NCBI GenBank assembly: GCA_019415705.1
Contig: DXYS01000094.1
Coordinates: forward strand, 4,620-34,209
Direction of reading: 5' to 3'
DNA length: 29,590 bases
Source of the DNA: Bacteroidales bacterium
GTDB taxonomy: Bacteria > Bacteroidota > Bacteroidia > Bacteroidales > Muribaculaceae
The notes under the pieces were generated by a model that saw only the letters and a program-made list of their open reading frames with translations, was not told the DNA's origin and made no database searches. Positions 14,446-23,440 of this stretch are shown one piece after another (within the stretch, counting starts at the first letter, position 1; the number at the start of each line of letters is the position of its first letter). Position numbers and translations under genes: made by a program.

Positions 14446-15567
14446 ATGACCTCAGCTGACCACTCGCTTAAAACACGCATCGCCCTGTCGATGCTCAAGG
14501 GCATCAATCTGTCGACAGCCGGACGGCTGCTCGGGCTGATTGACAGCCCCGAGCGTTTTTTTGAGCTGAGCGAGTCTCAACTGAGAATGTTGACGGGCCT
14601 TGACAGCAAAGCTACTGACAACACACAGCGCGCCCGGCTTTTGCAGCTCGCCGACAAAGAGTCAGACTTTGTCAGGACCAAGGGTATCACAACCATGTTC
14701 TGTGGCGACAGCAACTATCCGGCCCGTCTGAGCGACTGTGACGATGCGCCTGCCATGCTCTATGCCTGCGGCGACCGCGAGGCGCTTGACCGTCCGCAGA
14801 GCATCGCCGTCGTCGGCACACGCCACGCCACTCCCTACGGTCTCGATTTTACATCCAAATTAGTCTCAGAACTCACCGAGACTCTTGACCGGCCGCTGAT
14901 TGTCAGCGGTCTGGCCTACGGCATCGACATAGCCGCACACCGCGCCGCCCTCGCTGCCGGCACTCCGACCGTGGCCGTCGTGGCTCACGGTCTAAATACC
15001 ATCTATCCCGCCGAGCACCGTCAGACTGCCGCCAAGATTGTCTCGTCAGGAGGAGCCTTGGTCACCGAGTACACCTCATCGTCTCCAATACACCGCAGTA
15101 ACTTTCTCGCACGCAACCGTATAGTCGCCGCCTTGGCCGACGTGACCGTTGTGGTCGAAAGCGATGTCCGCGGAGGCGCCATGTCGACGGCCCGCATAGC
15201 CTCGGCCTACAACCGAGAGGTAATGGCTCTGCCCGGCCGAACTATCGACACCTACAGCCGAGGATGCAACGAGCTGATTGCAAAAGAGACCGCCCGCATT
15301 ATACGCTCCGCCGACGACCTCATCAATCTTATGGGCTGGATGCCCCGTCGCCGTCAAAACCTTCAGCGACAGATAGTCTTCGAACTGACCGATGAGCAAA
15401 GCCGCATCGTCGATTTCATCACTTCTCATCCCGAGGCCACTGTCAACGACATGTGCGCGGCGCTTCATACGCCCTACAGCGTCCTGAGCGCCACACTCTT
15501 CGAAATGGAGATGTCAAATCTGATAATGACACTCCCCGGAGGACATTTTGCAGCCATAGCCCGTTAA
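14446..15567 (+). CDS. dprA: DNA-processing protein DprA
   Basis: DprA (Smf) binds incoming single-stranded DNA and loads RecA during natural transformation; it is also widespread in bacteria not known to be competent. The 373-residue protein has an N-terminal helix-hairpin-helix/SAM-like region (MLKGINLSTAGRLLGLI). The extended Rossmann domain holds SIAVVGTRHATPYG, LIVSGLAYGIDIAAHRAAL, AVVAHGLNTIYPAEHR, GGALVTEYTSS, FLARNRIVAALADVTVVVES and GGAMSTARIASAYNREVMAL, all hallmark blocks. The C-terminal 60 residues are a winged-helix domain of the DML1 type. The ATG at 14446 is chosen because an earlier in-frame codon lies inside the thioesterase gene and adds no conserved sequence. No other competence gene is in the window. 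Confidence 0.95.
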   Translation: MTSADHSLKTRIALSMLKGINLSTAGRLLGLIDSPERFFELSESQLRMLTGLDSKATDNTQRARLLQLADKESDFVRTKGITTMFCGDSNYPARLSDCDDAPAMLYACGDREALDRPQSIAVVGTRHATPYGLDFTSKLVSELTETLDRPLIVSGLAYGIDIAAHRAALAAGTPTVAVVAHGLNTIYPAEHRQTAAKIVSSGGALVTEYTSSSPIHRSNFLARNRIVAALADVTVVVESDVRGGAMSTARIASAYNREVMALPGRTIDTYSRGCNELIAKETARIIRSADDLINLMGWMPRRRQNLQRQIVFELTDEQSRIVDFITSHPEATVNDMCAALHTPYSVLSATLFEMEMSNLIMTLPGGHFAAIAR

Positions 15568-15640
15568 CAATATAAATGATTTATACGTTATATCTAAATA
15601 ATTGCATAACTATCACCGCAACAAACTTAAACATATAACC

Positions 15641-16516
15641 ATGAGCCGAAAATTCATACCCGAATCCGAGCTGATTATCAATTCAGACGGTTCTGTTTTC
15701 CACCTGCATCTGCGTCCCGACCAGCTCACCGACCGCGTGATACTCGTCGGCGACCCGGCCCGTGTCAACATGGTGGCCGAGTTCTTTGACACAAAGACAT
15801 TTGGGGTCTCGTCACGCGAATTCCACACCATCGGCGGCACATATAAAGGCAAGCCCATCATGTGTCTGAGCCATGGCATCGGTCCCGACAACATCGACAT
15901 AGTCATCAACGAGCTTGACGCTTTGGCCAACATCGACTTCGACACCCGCGAAGTCAAAGATAACAAACGTGTTCTGACCCTCGTGCGCATCGGCACATCG
16001 GGCGCCCTGCAGCCGGAGCTTTCGCTCGGCACTCCCGTAATCGCCGAGAAATCAATCGGTTTTGACGGCGTCCTCAACTATTACGCAGGCCGCAACGAGG
16101 TTGCCGACCTCGACTTCGAGCATGCCCTCTGCCGCCACACCGACTGGAATCCGCTGTGGGCCAAGCCTTACGTCGTCGACGCCGACCCGGAACTGGTCGC
16201 ACGCATAGGCGGTGACGACATGGTCAGAGGCAACACCATCTCGGCTGTCGGTTTCTACGGTCCTCAGGGCCGCGAACTCCGTCTGCCGCTCTCCAATCCG
16301 GACCTCAACAGCCGCCTCGAGTCATTTGAGCACAAAGGACGCCGCATCACCAACTACGAGATGGAGAGCGCACCCCTGCAGGGACTCGGCAAGCTCATGG
16401 GTCACAAAGCAATGACCGTCTGCTCGATTATCGCCAACCGTTTCAACACCGAGGCCAATCCCAACTACAAATCGGGTGTGCGCGACCTCGTCGCTACGGT
16501 GCTCGAGCGCATCTGA
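15641..16516 (+). CDS. Nucleoside phosphorylase, uridine phosphorylase-like
   Basis: A 291-residue nucleoside phosphorylase of the PNP/UDP family, which splits a nucleoside with phosphate to free base and (deoxy)ribose-1-phosphate for salvage. Features include VILVGDPARVNMVAEFFD (phosphate-binding Gly and Arg) and CLSHGIGPDNIDIVINEL. VRIGTSGALQPEL holds the RxGT-type phosphate loop, and NYEMESAPLQGLGKLMGH holds the ribose-binding Met-Glu pair. Family resemblance favours uridine phosphorylase, and the roughly 290-residue length fits the Bacteroidales homologues. Specificity is not proven. The ATG at 15641 is preferred to a TTG at 15602. It is a monocistronic gene, followed by a GC-rich inverted repeat at 16529-16564. 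Confidence 0.87.
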   Translation: MSRKFIPESELIINSDGSVFHLHLRPDQLTDRVILVGDPARVNMVAEFFDTKTFGVSSREFHTIGGTYKGKPIMCLSHGIGPDNIDIVINELDALANIDFDTREVKDNKRVLTLVRIGTSGALQPELSLGTPVIAEKSIGFDGVLNYYAGRNEVADLDFEHALCRHTDWNPLWAKPYVVDADPELVARIGGDDMVRGNTISAVGFYGPQGRELRLPLSNPDLNSRLESFEHKGRRITNYEMESAPLQGLGKLMGHKAMTVCSIIANRFNTEANPNYKSGVRDLVATVLERI

Positions 16517-16528
16517 TATCGCATTATT

Positions 16529-16564
16529 TCGCCCGGCCCCGCTGTTATTCGCCCGGCCGGGCGA
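16529..16564 (+). terminator. GC-rich inverted repeat, possible terminator
   Basis: TCGCCCGGCC (16529-16538) pairs with GGCCGGGCGA (16555-16564), a perfect 10-bp stem with a 16-base loop, 12 bases after the phosphorylase stop. The right side alone is a perfect 16-base palindrome (16549-16564), and TTCGCCCGGCC is directly repeated at 16528 and 16548, so two alternative hairpins can form. There is no T-run after it, so termination is only one reading. Confidence 0.5.
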
Positions 16565-16599
16565 GTCATATATAACCAATCACTTATTCACATATCTTT

Positions 16600-19086
16600 A
16601 TGACAAAACGTACAGCCGCTGTGTTTGCGGCTATAAGCCTTGCCGTTACGGTCTTTGCAGTCGGTGACGGCAACCCTAATCCCATGCGGCTATGGTATGA
16701 GCGTCCGGCCGAGACTTGGGTTGAAGCCCTCCCTTTGGGTAACGGACGCATCGGCGCCATGGTCTACGGGACACCCGCCTCTGACGAATTTCAGCTCAAC
16801 GAGGAGCACATCTGGGGCGGAGGCCCATATAACAACACCAACCCAAAGGCCAAAGACGCCCTGCCCGAGATTCGCCGCCTGATTTTTGCCGGCGAGAACG
16901 CCAAGGCTCAGGAGCTATGCGGTCCGACAATCTGCTCGCCCGACGGCGCCAACGGCATGCCCTATCAGACCGTAGGCTCGCTGCGCCTCGACTTCGACAG
17001 TTTCGCCGGCAAAGATTACAAAAACTACCGCCGCGAGCTCGACTTGGACCGCGCAGTCGCCGTGACGGCTTTTGAGGTCGACGAGACCGCCTATCGCCGC
17101 GAAGCCTTCACCTCACTGAGCGACGATATGCTTATCATCAGGCTGACTGCCGACCGCGACGGCAAAATTGACTTCCGTGCGCGCTACACATCGCCTTACT
17201 CGGACTATAAAGTCAGTGTGACTCCCGACGGACTGCTGCGCTTGGACGGTCGCGGCGACACCCACGAGGGCATCGAGGGCAAAATCAAATTCACCGTGCT
17301 AACACGCATCGACCACCGCGGCGGCAAGGTTACAGCCGTCGGCGACAGCGCCCTGAGCCTGACCGGCGCCGACGAGGCTACGATTTATGTATCGGCCGGC
17401 ACAAACTTTGTCAACTACAAGGATGTCAGCGGCAACGCCGAAACCGTGGCCCGCAAGGCGCTTGCCCATGCAGGCCGCGACTACGACAAGGCCCTCTCTG
17501 ACCACATCGTTAAATATCAGTCGCTATTCGGCCGCGTGCGCCTCGACCTCGGCTCGACGCCTCAGATTGACAAGCCCACAGACCGCCGCGTGGCCGAATT
17601 TGCCACCGAGTTTGACCCGCAGCTCGCCGCGCTCTACTTCCAGTTCGGCCGATATCTGCTGATAAGTTCGTCGCAGCCCGGCGGCCTCCCCGCCAACCTT
17701 CAGGGCATCTGGAACGACAAACTGCACGCGCCGTGGGACGGCAAATACACCACCGACATCAACGTCGAGATGAACTACTGGCCGGCCGAAGTCACCAACC
17801 TCCCCGAGATGCACGAGCCTTTTGTCGACATGGTCAGGAATGTCTCACAACAGGGCCGTCAGTCGGCCGAAATGTACGGATGCCGTGGCTGGACTCTCCA
17901 TCACAACACCGACATATGGGCTTCGACAGGTGCGGTTGACGGTCCGAGCTACGGCGTCTGGCCAACGTGTAACGCATGGTTCTGCCAGCACCTTTATGAC
18001 CGCTACCTATACTCAGGCGATAAAAAATATCTCGCCGAGGTCTATCCGATGATGGCCGACGCGTGCCGCTTCTTCCTCGACTTTCTCGTCGAAGAGCCGG
18101 AGAGCGGCCGACTGGTAGTCGCCCCGTCTTACTCACCCGAGAACTCGCCCGAGGTCAACGGCAAGCGCAGCTTTGTCATCGTGGCCGGTGCGGCAATGGA
18201 CAATCAGATGGTGGCCGACCTCTTCCGCAACACCATCGACGCAGCCGCCGTTACGGGCGACGACAAAGCCTTTGTCGACAGCCTGCGTCGTGTTGCCGAC
18301 CGCCTTGTGCCGATGCAGACAGGCCGCTGGGGACAGATGCGCGAGTGGATGCACGACTGGGACAATCCCAAAGACCGTCACCGCCACACATCTCACCTCT
18401 GGGCGCTCTATCCCGGGCGACAGATAACCATCGACAATCCGCGCCTGATGGATGCCGCACGCACCACTCTCGAGGGTCGCGGCGACCATTCGACAGGCTG
18501 GTCTATGGGCTGGAAAGTCTGCTTCTGGGCACGTCTCTTGGACGGCAACCACGCGCTCAAGCTCATCACAGAGCAGCTGACACCCGTGACAGACGCCAAC
18601 GGTCAAAACGGGGGCACCTACCCCAACCTATTTGACGCCCACCCGCCATTCCAGATTGACGGCAACTTCGGCTGCTGCGCCGGCATCGCTGAGATGTTGC
18701 TGCAGTCACACGGTGGCTATGTCGACCTGCTGCCGGCGCTGCCTGACGCATGGGCTGACGGCGAGGTTAACGGACTGCGCGCCCGCGGCGGTTTCACCAT
18801 CGACGCTCTGAAATGGGCCGACGGAAAGCCGGCCGAAGTCAACATCGTCTCCAACGCAGGCGGCGAGCTTCGTCTGCGCTCTGCCACGCCACTTAAACGT
18901 GCCGACGGCAAAAAACTCAAAAAAGCCTCAGACAAGCCGGTCAGCAACCCGCTGCTGCGCGCCCAGACCATCCTCGAGCCTGTCTATGACGGCCACGAGA
19001 GCGGCATGACCAAAGAGCGCGGCGGATACTTCTATGACATAAAGACGCGCTCCGGCGAACACATCATGCTCGTCGCCGACAAATAA
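16600..19086 (+). CDS. Secreted GH95 glycoside hydrolase, probable alpha-L-fucosidase
   Basis: An 828-residue exported enzyme of glycoside hydrolase family 95, whose best-known members release alpha-1,2-linked L-fucose from host glycans and milk oligosaccharides; some act on L-galactose. Residues 1-20 form a signal peptide without a lipobox Cys, so the enzyme is probably periplasmic. The N-terminal beta-sandwich (about 28-300) opens with LWYERPAETWVEALPLGNGR and FQLNEEHIWGGGPY. The (alpha/alpha)6 barrel holds TDINVEMNYWPAEVTN, GPSYGVWPTCNAW, APSYSPENSPEVNG, GDHSTGWSMGWKVCFWARLL and PPFQIDGNFGCCAGIAEMLL. These include the Asn pair, the Glu of PSxSPE and the Asp of IDGNFG expected in the active site. 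A small C-terminal beta domain ends the protein. No SusC/SusD pair, sulfatase or other glycosidase lies beside it, so it is not part of a visible polysaccharide utilisation locus. Confidence 0.92.
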   Translation: MTKRTAAVFAAISLAVTVFAVGDGNPNPMRLWYERPAETWVEALPLGNGRIGAMVYGTPASDEFQLNEEHIWGGGPYNNTNPKAKDALPEIRRLIFAGENAKAQELCGPTICSPDGANGMPYQTVGSLRLDFDSFAGKDYKNYRRELDLDRAVAVTAFEVDETAYRREAFTSLSDDMLIIRLTADRDGKIDFRARYTSPYSDYKVSVTPDGLLRLDGRGDTHEGIEGKIKFTVLTRIDHRGGKVTAVGDSALSLTGADEATIYVSAGTNFVNYKDVSGNAETVARKALAHAGRDYDKALSDHIVKYQSLFGRVRLDLGSTPQIDKPTDRRVAEFATEFDPQLAALYFQFGRYLLISSSQPGGLPANLQGIWNDKLHAPWDGKYTTDINVEMNYWPAEVTNLPEMHEPFVDMVRNVSQQGRQSAEMYGCRGWTLHHNTDIWASTGAVDGPSYGVWPTCNAWFCQHLYDRYLYSGDKKYLAEVYPMMADACRFFLDFLVEEPESGRLVVAPSYSPENSPEVNGKRSFVIVAGAAMDNQMVADLFRNTIDAAAVTGDDKAFVDSLRRVADRLVPMQTGRWGQMREWMHDWDNPKDRHRHTSHLWALYPGRQITIDNPRLMDAARTTLEGRGDHSTGWSMGWKVCFWARLLDGNHALKLITEQLTPVTDANGQNGGTYPNLFDAHPPFQIDGNFGCCAGIAEMLLQSHGGYVDLLPALPDAWADGEVNGLRARGGFTIDALKWADGKPAEVNIVSNAGGELRLRSATPLKRADGKKLKKASDKPVSNPLLRAQTILEPVYDGHESGMTKERGGYFYDIKTRSGEHIMLVADK

Positions 19087-19106
19087 ACGCAAATCAACTA
19101 TGCCCT

Positions 19107-19145
19107 GACAGCGGGCGCCGCAGATGATCTGTGACGGCCGCTGTC
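19107..19145 (+). terminator. Stem-loop downstream of the GH95 gene
   Basis: GACAGCGG (19107-19114) pairs with CCGCTGTC (19138-19145), an 8-bp stem 20 bases after the GH95 stop, with GC-rich loop sequence able to pair further. No T-run follows. It is a plausible factor-independent end or mRNA 3' stabiliser. Confidence 0.4.
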
Positions 19146-19153
19146 GCTGTCAC

Positions 19154-19184
19154 TTGCCTATGTCGGTCAGATTTAGTAACTTTG
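19154..19184 (+). promoter_or_regulatory. Bacteroidota promoter for the nucleotidyltransferase-tgt operon
   Basis: TTG (19154-19156), 20 bases of spacer, then TAACTTTG (19177-19184) fit the phylum consensus. The start codon is 87 bases further on. The intervening leader contains a small inverted repeat, CCGCG (19200-19204) with CGCGG (19220-19224). Confidence 0.7.
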
Positions 19185-19271
19185 CGAAGTTTTTGACGCC
19201 CGCGAGGCTCAGCAGACCCCGCGGCTCATCTATTCTAAAATTTCCGTTACAAACAGATATAATTTTTGTCT

Positions 19272-20177
19272 ATGAACAAACCAACCCTATTTGTACTCGC
19301 GGCCGGTATGGGAAGCCGTTACGGAGGCCTCAAACAACTCGACGGAGTCGGCCCTTCAGGCGAGACAATAATGGATTACTCTATATATGATGCCATACGC
19401 TCCGGATTCGGCCGCGTTGTCTTTGTCATCAGACACGATTTCGACAGCGAATTCAGAGAGAAAGTTCTCAAAAAATACGAAGGCGCGATAGACACAGCCG
19501 TTGTCTATCAGGAGGTCGACGCCCTGCCCGAAGGTTACAAGGCCCCGGCTGACCGCACACGTCCGTGGGGCACAAATCATGCCGTAATGATGGGCCGCAA
19601 CGTCATTGACGGCCCCTTTGCTGTCATCAATGCCGACGATTTCTACGGCCGCGACGCATTTGAGGTCATCGGACGCGAGCTCTCCAAGGAAAACCGCGGC
19701 CGCGGCCACTACTGCATGGTCGGATTCCGTGTCGGCAACACCATGACCGAAAACGGCTCCGTATCGCGCGGTGTCTGCCGCACAAGCAACGGCCGCCTCG
19801 CCAACATCGTCGAGCGCAAGGCCATCAGTTATGACCCTGACCACAAAATCGTCTTCAATGACGAGCACGGCGTGCAGCAGACCCTCGACGAGTCTACCCC
19901 CGTGTCGATGAATCTATGGGGCTTCACGCCTGACTACTTCGAATACTCCGAACGCGAGTTCCGCCGCTTCCTTGACAAATACATCGACATCGAGGGCCGC
20001 GAGTTCTTCATCCCCTCGGTCGTCGACAAACTGATTAAAAACGGCGAGGCCACAGTCGACGTTTTAGACACCCACTCGCGCTGGTTCGGAGTCACATATC
20101 CTGCCGACCGACAGACAGTGGTTGATTCGCTCAAAGCGCTCCACGAAAACGGCACCTATCCCTCGAAACTCTTCTGA
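19272..20177 (+). CDS. Sugar-1-phosphate nucleotidyltransferase family protein
   Basis: A 301-residue GT-A type nucleotidyltransferase of the NTP_transferase family. The N-terminal signature VLAAGMGSRYGGLKQLDGVG (residues 8-27) carries the nucleotide-binding glycines and Arg. RPWGTNHAVMMGR is the base-recognition region, and VINADDFYGRDAF holds the metal-binding Asp. The C-terminal part ends with DTHSRWFGVTYPADRQTVVD, as in related proteins. The likely reaction joins a sugar-1-phosphate to an NTP with release of PPi; whether the product is a UDP-, dTDP- or GDP-sugar is not readable. The ATG at 19272 is preferred to a TTG two codons earlier. It heads an operon with tgt (2 bases apart) and the LptF/G permease. 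The link to tgt is probably only positional. Confidence 0.87.
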   Translation: MNKPTLFVLAAGMGSRYGGLKQLDGVGPSGETIMDYSIYDAIRSGFGRVVFVIRHDFDSEFREKVLKKYEGAIDTAVVYQEVDALPEGYKAPADRTRPWGTNHAVMMGRNVIDGPFAVINADDFYGRDAFEVIGRELSKENRGRGHYCMVGFRVGNTMTENGSVSRGVCRTSNGRLANIVERKAISYDPDHKIVFNDEHGVQQTLDESTPVSMNLWGFTPDYFEYSEREFRRFLDKYIDIEGREFFIPSVVDKLIKNGEATVDVLDTHSRWFGVTYPADRQTVVDSLKALHENGTYPSKLF

Positions 20178-20179
20178 CA

Positions 20180-21310
20180 ATGGATTTCAAACTGACAGCC
20201 ACAGCGCCTGACAGCGCGGCTCGTGCGGGCCTGATCACCACTGACCACGGCACAATTGAGACCCCGATTTTCATGCCGGTCGGCACACTTGGCACTGTCA
20301 AGGGAGTCCACACACGCGAACTGCGCGACGACGTCAAGGCGCAAATCATACTCGGCAACACCTACCATCTTTATCTGCGCCCCGGCATGGACATCATCCG
20401 TCGCGCCGGAGGTCTGCACAAATTCAACGGATGGGATCGGCCGATTCTCACAGACAGCGGCGGCTTTCAGGTCTTCTCTTTGAGTGAAAACCGCAAACTG
20501 ACCAAGGAAGGCGCACACTTCCGCAGCCACATCGACGGCTCGCGCCACCTCTTCACGCCCGAAAATGTCGTCGACATACAGCGCACCATCGGCTCTGACA
20601 TCATGATGGCACTCGACGAGTGCCCGCCCGGCACAGCCGAACGCTCTTATGCCCGCAAGTCGCTCGACCTGACCAAGCACTGGCTTGAGCGCGGCTGGAA
20701 ACACTTCACGGAGACCGAGCCACTCTACGGCCACTCGCAGGCCTACTTCCCCATCGTACAGGGTTGCACATACCCCGACCTGCGCCGCGAGTCGGCACGT
20801 TTTGTGGCCGACCTCGGCGCTGACGGCAATGCCATCGGAGGCCTCGCCGTAGGCGAGCCGGCTGAGGTGATGTATGACATGATAGATGTAGTCAACGACA
20901 TTCTGCCGGCCGACAAACCGCGCTACCTCATGGGCGTAGGCACACCTGTCAACATCCTCGAGGCCATCGACCGCGGCGTCGACATGATGGACTGCGTGAT
21001 GCCCACACGCAACGGCCGCAACGGTCTGCTCTTCACCTCCGAGGGCACGATGAACATGCGCAACCTCAAGTGGGCCGACGATTTCAGTCCGCTGTGGCCC
21101 GACAGCCCGTGCTTCGTCGACCAAGTCTACACTAAGGCCTATGTGCGCCATCTTTTCATTTCTCAGGAGCTGCTGGCCATGCAGATAGCCTCAATACACA
21201 ATCTCGCCTTCTACCTGTGGCTCGTCGGCGAAGCGCGCCGTCACATCATCGCAGGCGATTTCAAAGACTGGAAGACCGAAATGTGCGCCAAACTGATGCG
21301 CAGACTCTAA
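20180..21310 (+). CDS. tgt: tRNA-guanine transglycosylase
   Basis: Tgt swaps guanine-34 for preQ1 in tRNAs with GUN anticodons, leading to queuosine. The 376-residue barrel enzyme has ETPIFMPVGTLGTVKGV near the start, ILTDSGGFQVFSL with general-base Asp92, and GNAIGGLAVGEPAEVMYD for base recognition. It also has RGVDMMDCVMPTRNGRNGLL with nucleophile Asp271. The structural zinc site is unusual. Where most bacterial enzymes have CxCxxC and a later His, this one has Ser309, Cys311 and Asp314, with His340 retained, so two of three Cys ligands are gone. From memory Bacteroidales homologues share this loss, so it is probably lineage-typical and not damage. Length and all catalytic residues are intact. 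It starts 2 bases after the nucleotidyltransferase stop. Confidence 0.96.
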   Translation: MDFKLTATAPDSAARAGLITTDHGTIETPIFMPVGTLGTVKGVHTRELRDDVKAQIILGNTYHLYLRPGMDIIRRAGGLHKFNGWDRPILTDSGGFQVFSLSENRKLTKEGAHFRSHIDGSRHLFTPENVVDIQRTIGSDIMMALDECPPGTAERSYARKSLDLTKHWLERGWKHFTETEPLYGHSQAYFPIVQGCTYPDLRRESARFVADLGADGNAIGGLAVGEPAEVMYDMIDVVNDILPADKPRYLMGVGTPVNILEAIDRGVDMMDCVMPTRNGRNGLLFTSEGTMNMRNLKWADDFSPLWPDSPCFVDQVYTKAYVRHLFISQELLAMQIASIHNLAFYLWLVGEARRHIIAGDFKDWKTEMCAKLMRRL

Positions 21311-21342
21311 ATAGTTTAATCTCTCCTCAATAACAAGCGGCA

Positions 21343-22419
21343 ATGTTCAAGATTCTCGACCGATATATAATACGCAAATTCCTCGGCACCTATGTTTTTG
21401 CCATCGTGCTACTGCTGGCCATCGTAGTGATGTTTGATATCAATGAGAAACTTGACGCCTTCCTCAAAGCACCGCTCAAAGCGACAATAGTAGACTATTT
21501 TGTCAACTTTCTGCCATACTTCGCCAATCAGTTCTCGCCGCTTTTCACGTTTATCGCAGTTATATTCTTTACATCTAAATTGGCCGACAACAGCGAGATA
21601 ATCGCCATGCTCTCGACCGGCATGAGCTACCGCCGATTGCTTAGGCCCTATCTTTTCTCGGCCCTCATCATCGCTTCGTGCACCTTTGTTCTCGACGCAT
21701 ATATCATCCCGCCGGCCAACATCAAGCGCATCGACTACTCAAACACCTACGTCAAAAACAAACGCGTCGACTACGGCTCTAACATCATGCTGATGGTCGC
21801 TCCCGGCGAAATCGCCTACATGAGCCGCTACGACAATATATCCAAGACCGGCTCGCGTTTCTCACTCGAATCGTTTGACGAGAACAAACGACTGACCTCG
21901 CGACTGACCGCCCAGACCATCAAGTGGGATACTCTTTACAACTGGCGCGTAACCGACTACGTGATACGCGATTTCAAAGACAACCGCGAGTTTATCACCA
22001 AAGGTCGCTCATTAGACACGATTATACCCTTCCAGCCGCGCGACTTCCTCATCTCGAAAAATGACCACGAAAAGATGACCACGCCCGAGCTTACCGAATA
22101 TATCGACAGCCAGAAGAGCCGCGGTGTGGCCAACATCAAGACCTTCGAGACCGAATATCAGCGCCGCTACGCCATGACGGCAGCCGCCTTCATCCTGACA
22201 GTCATAGGCATGGCTCTGTCGTCGCGCAAGGTCAAGGGCGGCATGGGCGTCAACATCGGCATAGGCCTTGTGCTGAGTTTCAGCTATATATTATTTATGA
22301 CTGTGACTCAAACCTTTGCGCTGTCAGGTCAGACATCGCCTTTCATAGCGATGTGGATTCCCAATTTCATTTATACGATTATCGCCATAGTGCTCTACCG
22401 ACGCGCGTCACACGCCTGA
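21343..22419 (+). CDS. LptF/LptG family permease
   Basis: A 358-residue YjgP/YjgQ-type permease, a subunit of the inner-membrane LptB2FG transporter that extracts lipopolysaccharide and feeds the periplasmic bridge. Transmembrane helices lie near residues 14-34, 52-75 and 100-121. A periplasmic beta-jellyroll domain follows (about 125-265). Three more helices lie at about 275-292, 302-322 and 332-352. This is the standard 3 + jellyroll + 3 layout. The N-terminus LDRYIIRKFLGTYVFAIVLL and the cytoplasmic loop ADNSEIIAMLSTGMSYRRLL, which contacts LptB in characterised homologues, are well conserved. It cannot be assigned firmly to F or G. It follows tgt by 32 bases and is convergent with rsgA, with 7 bases between their stops. 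Confidence 0.9.
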   Translation: MFKILDRYIIRKFLGTYVFAIVLLLAIVVMFDINEKLDAFLKAPLKATIVDYFVNFLPYFANQFSPLFTFIAVIFFTSKLADNSEIIAMLSTGMSYRRLLRPYLFSALIIASCTFVLDAYIIPPANIKRIDYSNTYVKNKRVDYGSNIMLMVAPGEIAYMSRYDNISKTGSRFSLESFDENKRLTSRLTAQTIKWDTLYNWRVTDYVIRDFKDNREFITKGRSLDTIIPFQPRDFLISKNDHEKMTTPELTEYIDSQKSRGVANIKTFETEYQRRYAMTAAAFILTVIGMALSSRKVKGGMGVNIGIGLVLSFSYILFMTVTQTFALSGQTSPFIAMWIPNFIYTIIAIVLYRRASHA

Positions 22420-22426
22420 TAAGGCA

Positions 22427-23374
22427 TCATTTGCGATTGGCCTCGCGGTATTTGCTCTCGTCGGCGTCATCGAGTATGCTTAGATACGAGGCGTAGCGTG
22501 ATGCCGCAATCTCCTGACGCTCAACAGCATCAAGCACTGCGCAACCCGGCTCATGTGTGTGTGTGCAATCACCGAAACGGCAATCGGACGATACGCGGAA
22601 AATCTCAGGAAAATAATGTGCGACCTCGTTACGGGCGAAATCTACAGTGCCGAATCCGCGCACACCCGGCGTGTCTATAATCTCGCCGCCGCCCGGCAAA
22701 TCAAACATTTCGGAGAATGTCGTTGTGTGCATGCCAGTACCGTGAGCGGCTGAAATAGCGGCTGTACGCAGATCAAGTCCCGGTATCAGGCGGTTGATAA
22801 TCGATGATTTGCCCACTCCGGAGTTGCCCGAGAGCAACGTCACCTTGTCGCGCAGCATCTCGCGGAGCGCGTCGATGCCCTCGCCCGTACGCGCCGAAAC
22901 GCAGACCACGTCATAGCCTATCGAACGATAGAGATAGACTACTGCGTCCAAGAGCTCTCGGTCATCGGGCTCGGTCAGGAGGTCGGTTTTATTGATGACT
23001 ATCAGAGCTTTGACGCCATAAGCCTCAGCCGTGGCAAGAAAACGGTCTATAAATGTGGTCGATGTCGGAGGGTCGGCCAAAGTGACGACAAGCAGCGCGC
23101 AATCTATATTGGCGGCAATTATATGAGACTCCTTTGACAGATTGCTCGCACGGCGTATGATATAGTTTGTCCGAGGTGTGATGGCTGTAATATAAGCCGT
23201 GCCGTCAGATGCGGGCACTCCGACGGTCACGAAATCACCGACCGCCACCGGATTGGTGGTGCGGATTCCTTTAATTCGGAAATTGCCTTTTATCTTGCAG
23301 CTGATATCGGCCGACCCGTCATTGGGGCGGACTACGTAGTGAGAGCCGGTGTTGCGTATGACGCGACCTTCCAT
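22427..23374 (-). CDS. rsgA: Ribosome small-subunit GTPase RsgA
   Basis: RsgA (YjeQ) is a circularly permuted GTPase that acts in late 30S subunit maturation. The 315-residue protein has an N-terminal OB-fold (residues 1-75). The GTPase motifs come in permuted order: G4 VINKTDL near residue 125, G1 LSGNSGVGKSSIINRLIPGL near 180, and G3 EIIDTPGVRGFGTVDF near 235. The C-terminal zinc finger reads SDCRFGDCTHTHEPGCAV, giving the Cys-Cys-His-Cys set. Length is normal. The short GTGTGTG-like run at 22553-22565 is just the His-Thr-His-Thr codons of this finger. It is a single gene with a -7 element TAAATTTG at 23441-23448. Confidence 0.96.
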   Translation of the reverse strand: MEGRVIRNTGSHYVVRPNDGSADISCKIKGNFRIKGIRTTNPVAVGDFVTVGVPASDGTAYITAITPRTNYIIRRASNLSKESHIIAANIDCALLVVTLADPPTSTTFIDRFLATAEAYGVKALIVINKTDLLTEPDDRELLDAVVYLYRSIGYDVVCVSARTGEGIDALREMLRDKVTLLSGNSGVGKSSIINRLIPGLDLRTAAISAAHGTGMHTTTFSEMFDLPGGGEIIDTPGVRGFGTVDFARNEVAHYFPEIFRVSSDCRFGDCTHTHEPGCAVLDAVERQEIAASRYASYLSILDDADESKYREANRK

Positions 23375-23440
23375 AATATTGACAAATCGTTGATTTCTAA
23401 TAATAACAATGTAAAATTACAATATTCCGTCGAGACTGAC

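Noticed and set aside
20156..21151. 331-codon open frame on the minus strand
   Set aside because: Antisense to tgt, which is complete with all catalytic residues. The translated antisense product looks like no known protein.
22553..22565. GT dinucleotide run resembling a microsatellite
   Set aside because: It encodes the His-Thr-His-Thr of the RsgA zinc finger on the minus strand and is explained by protein function.
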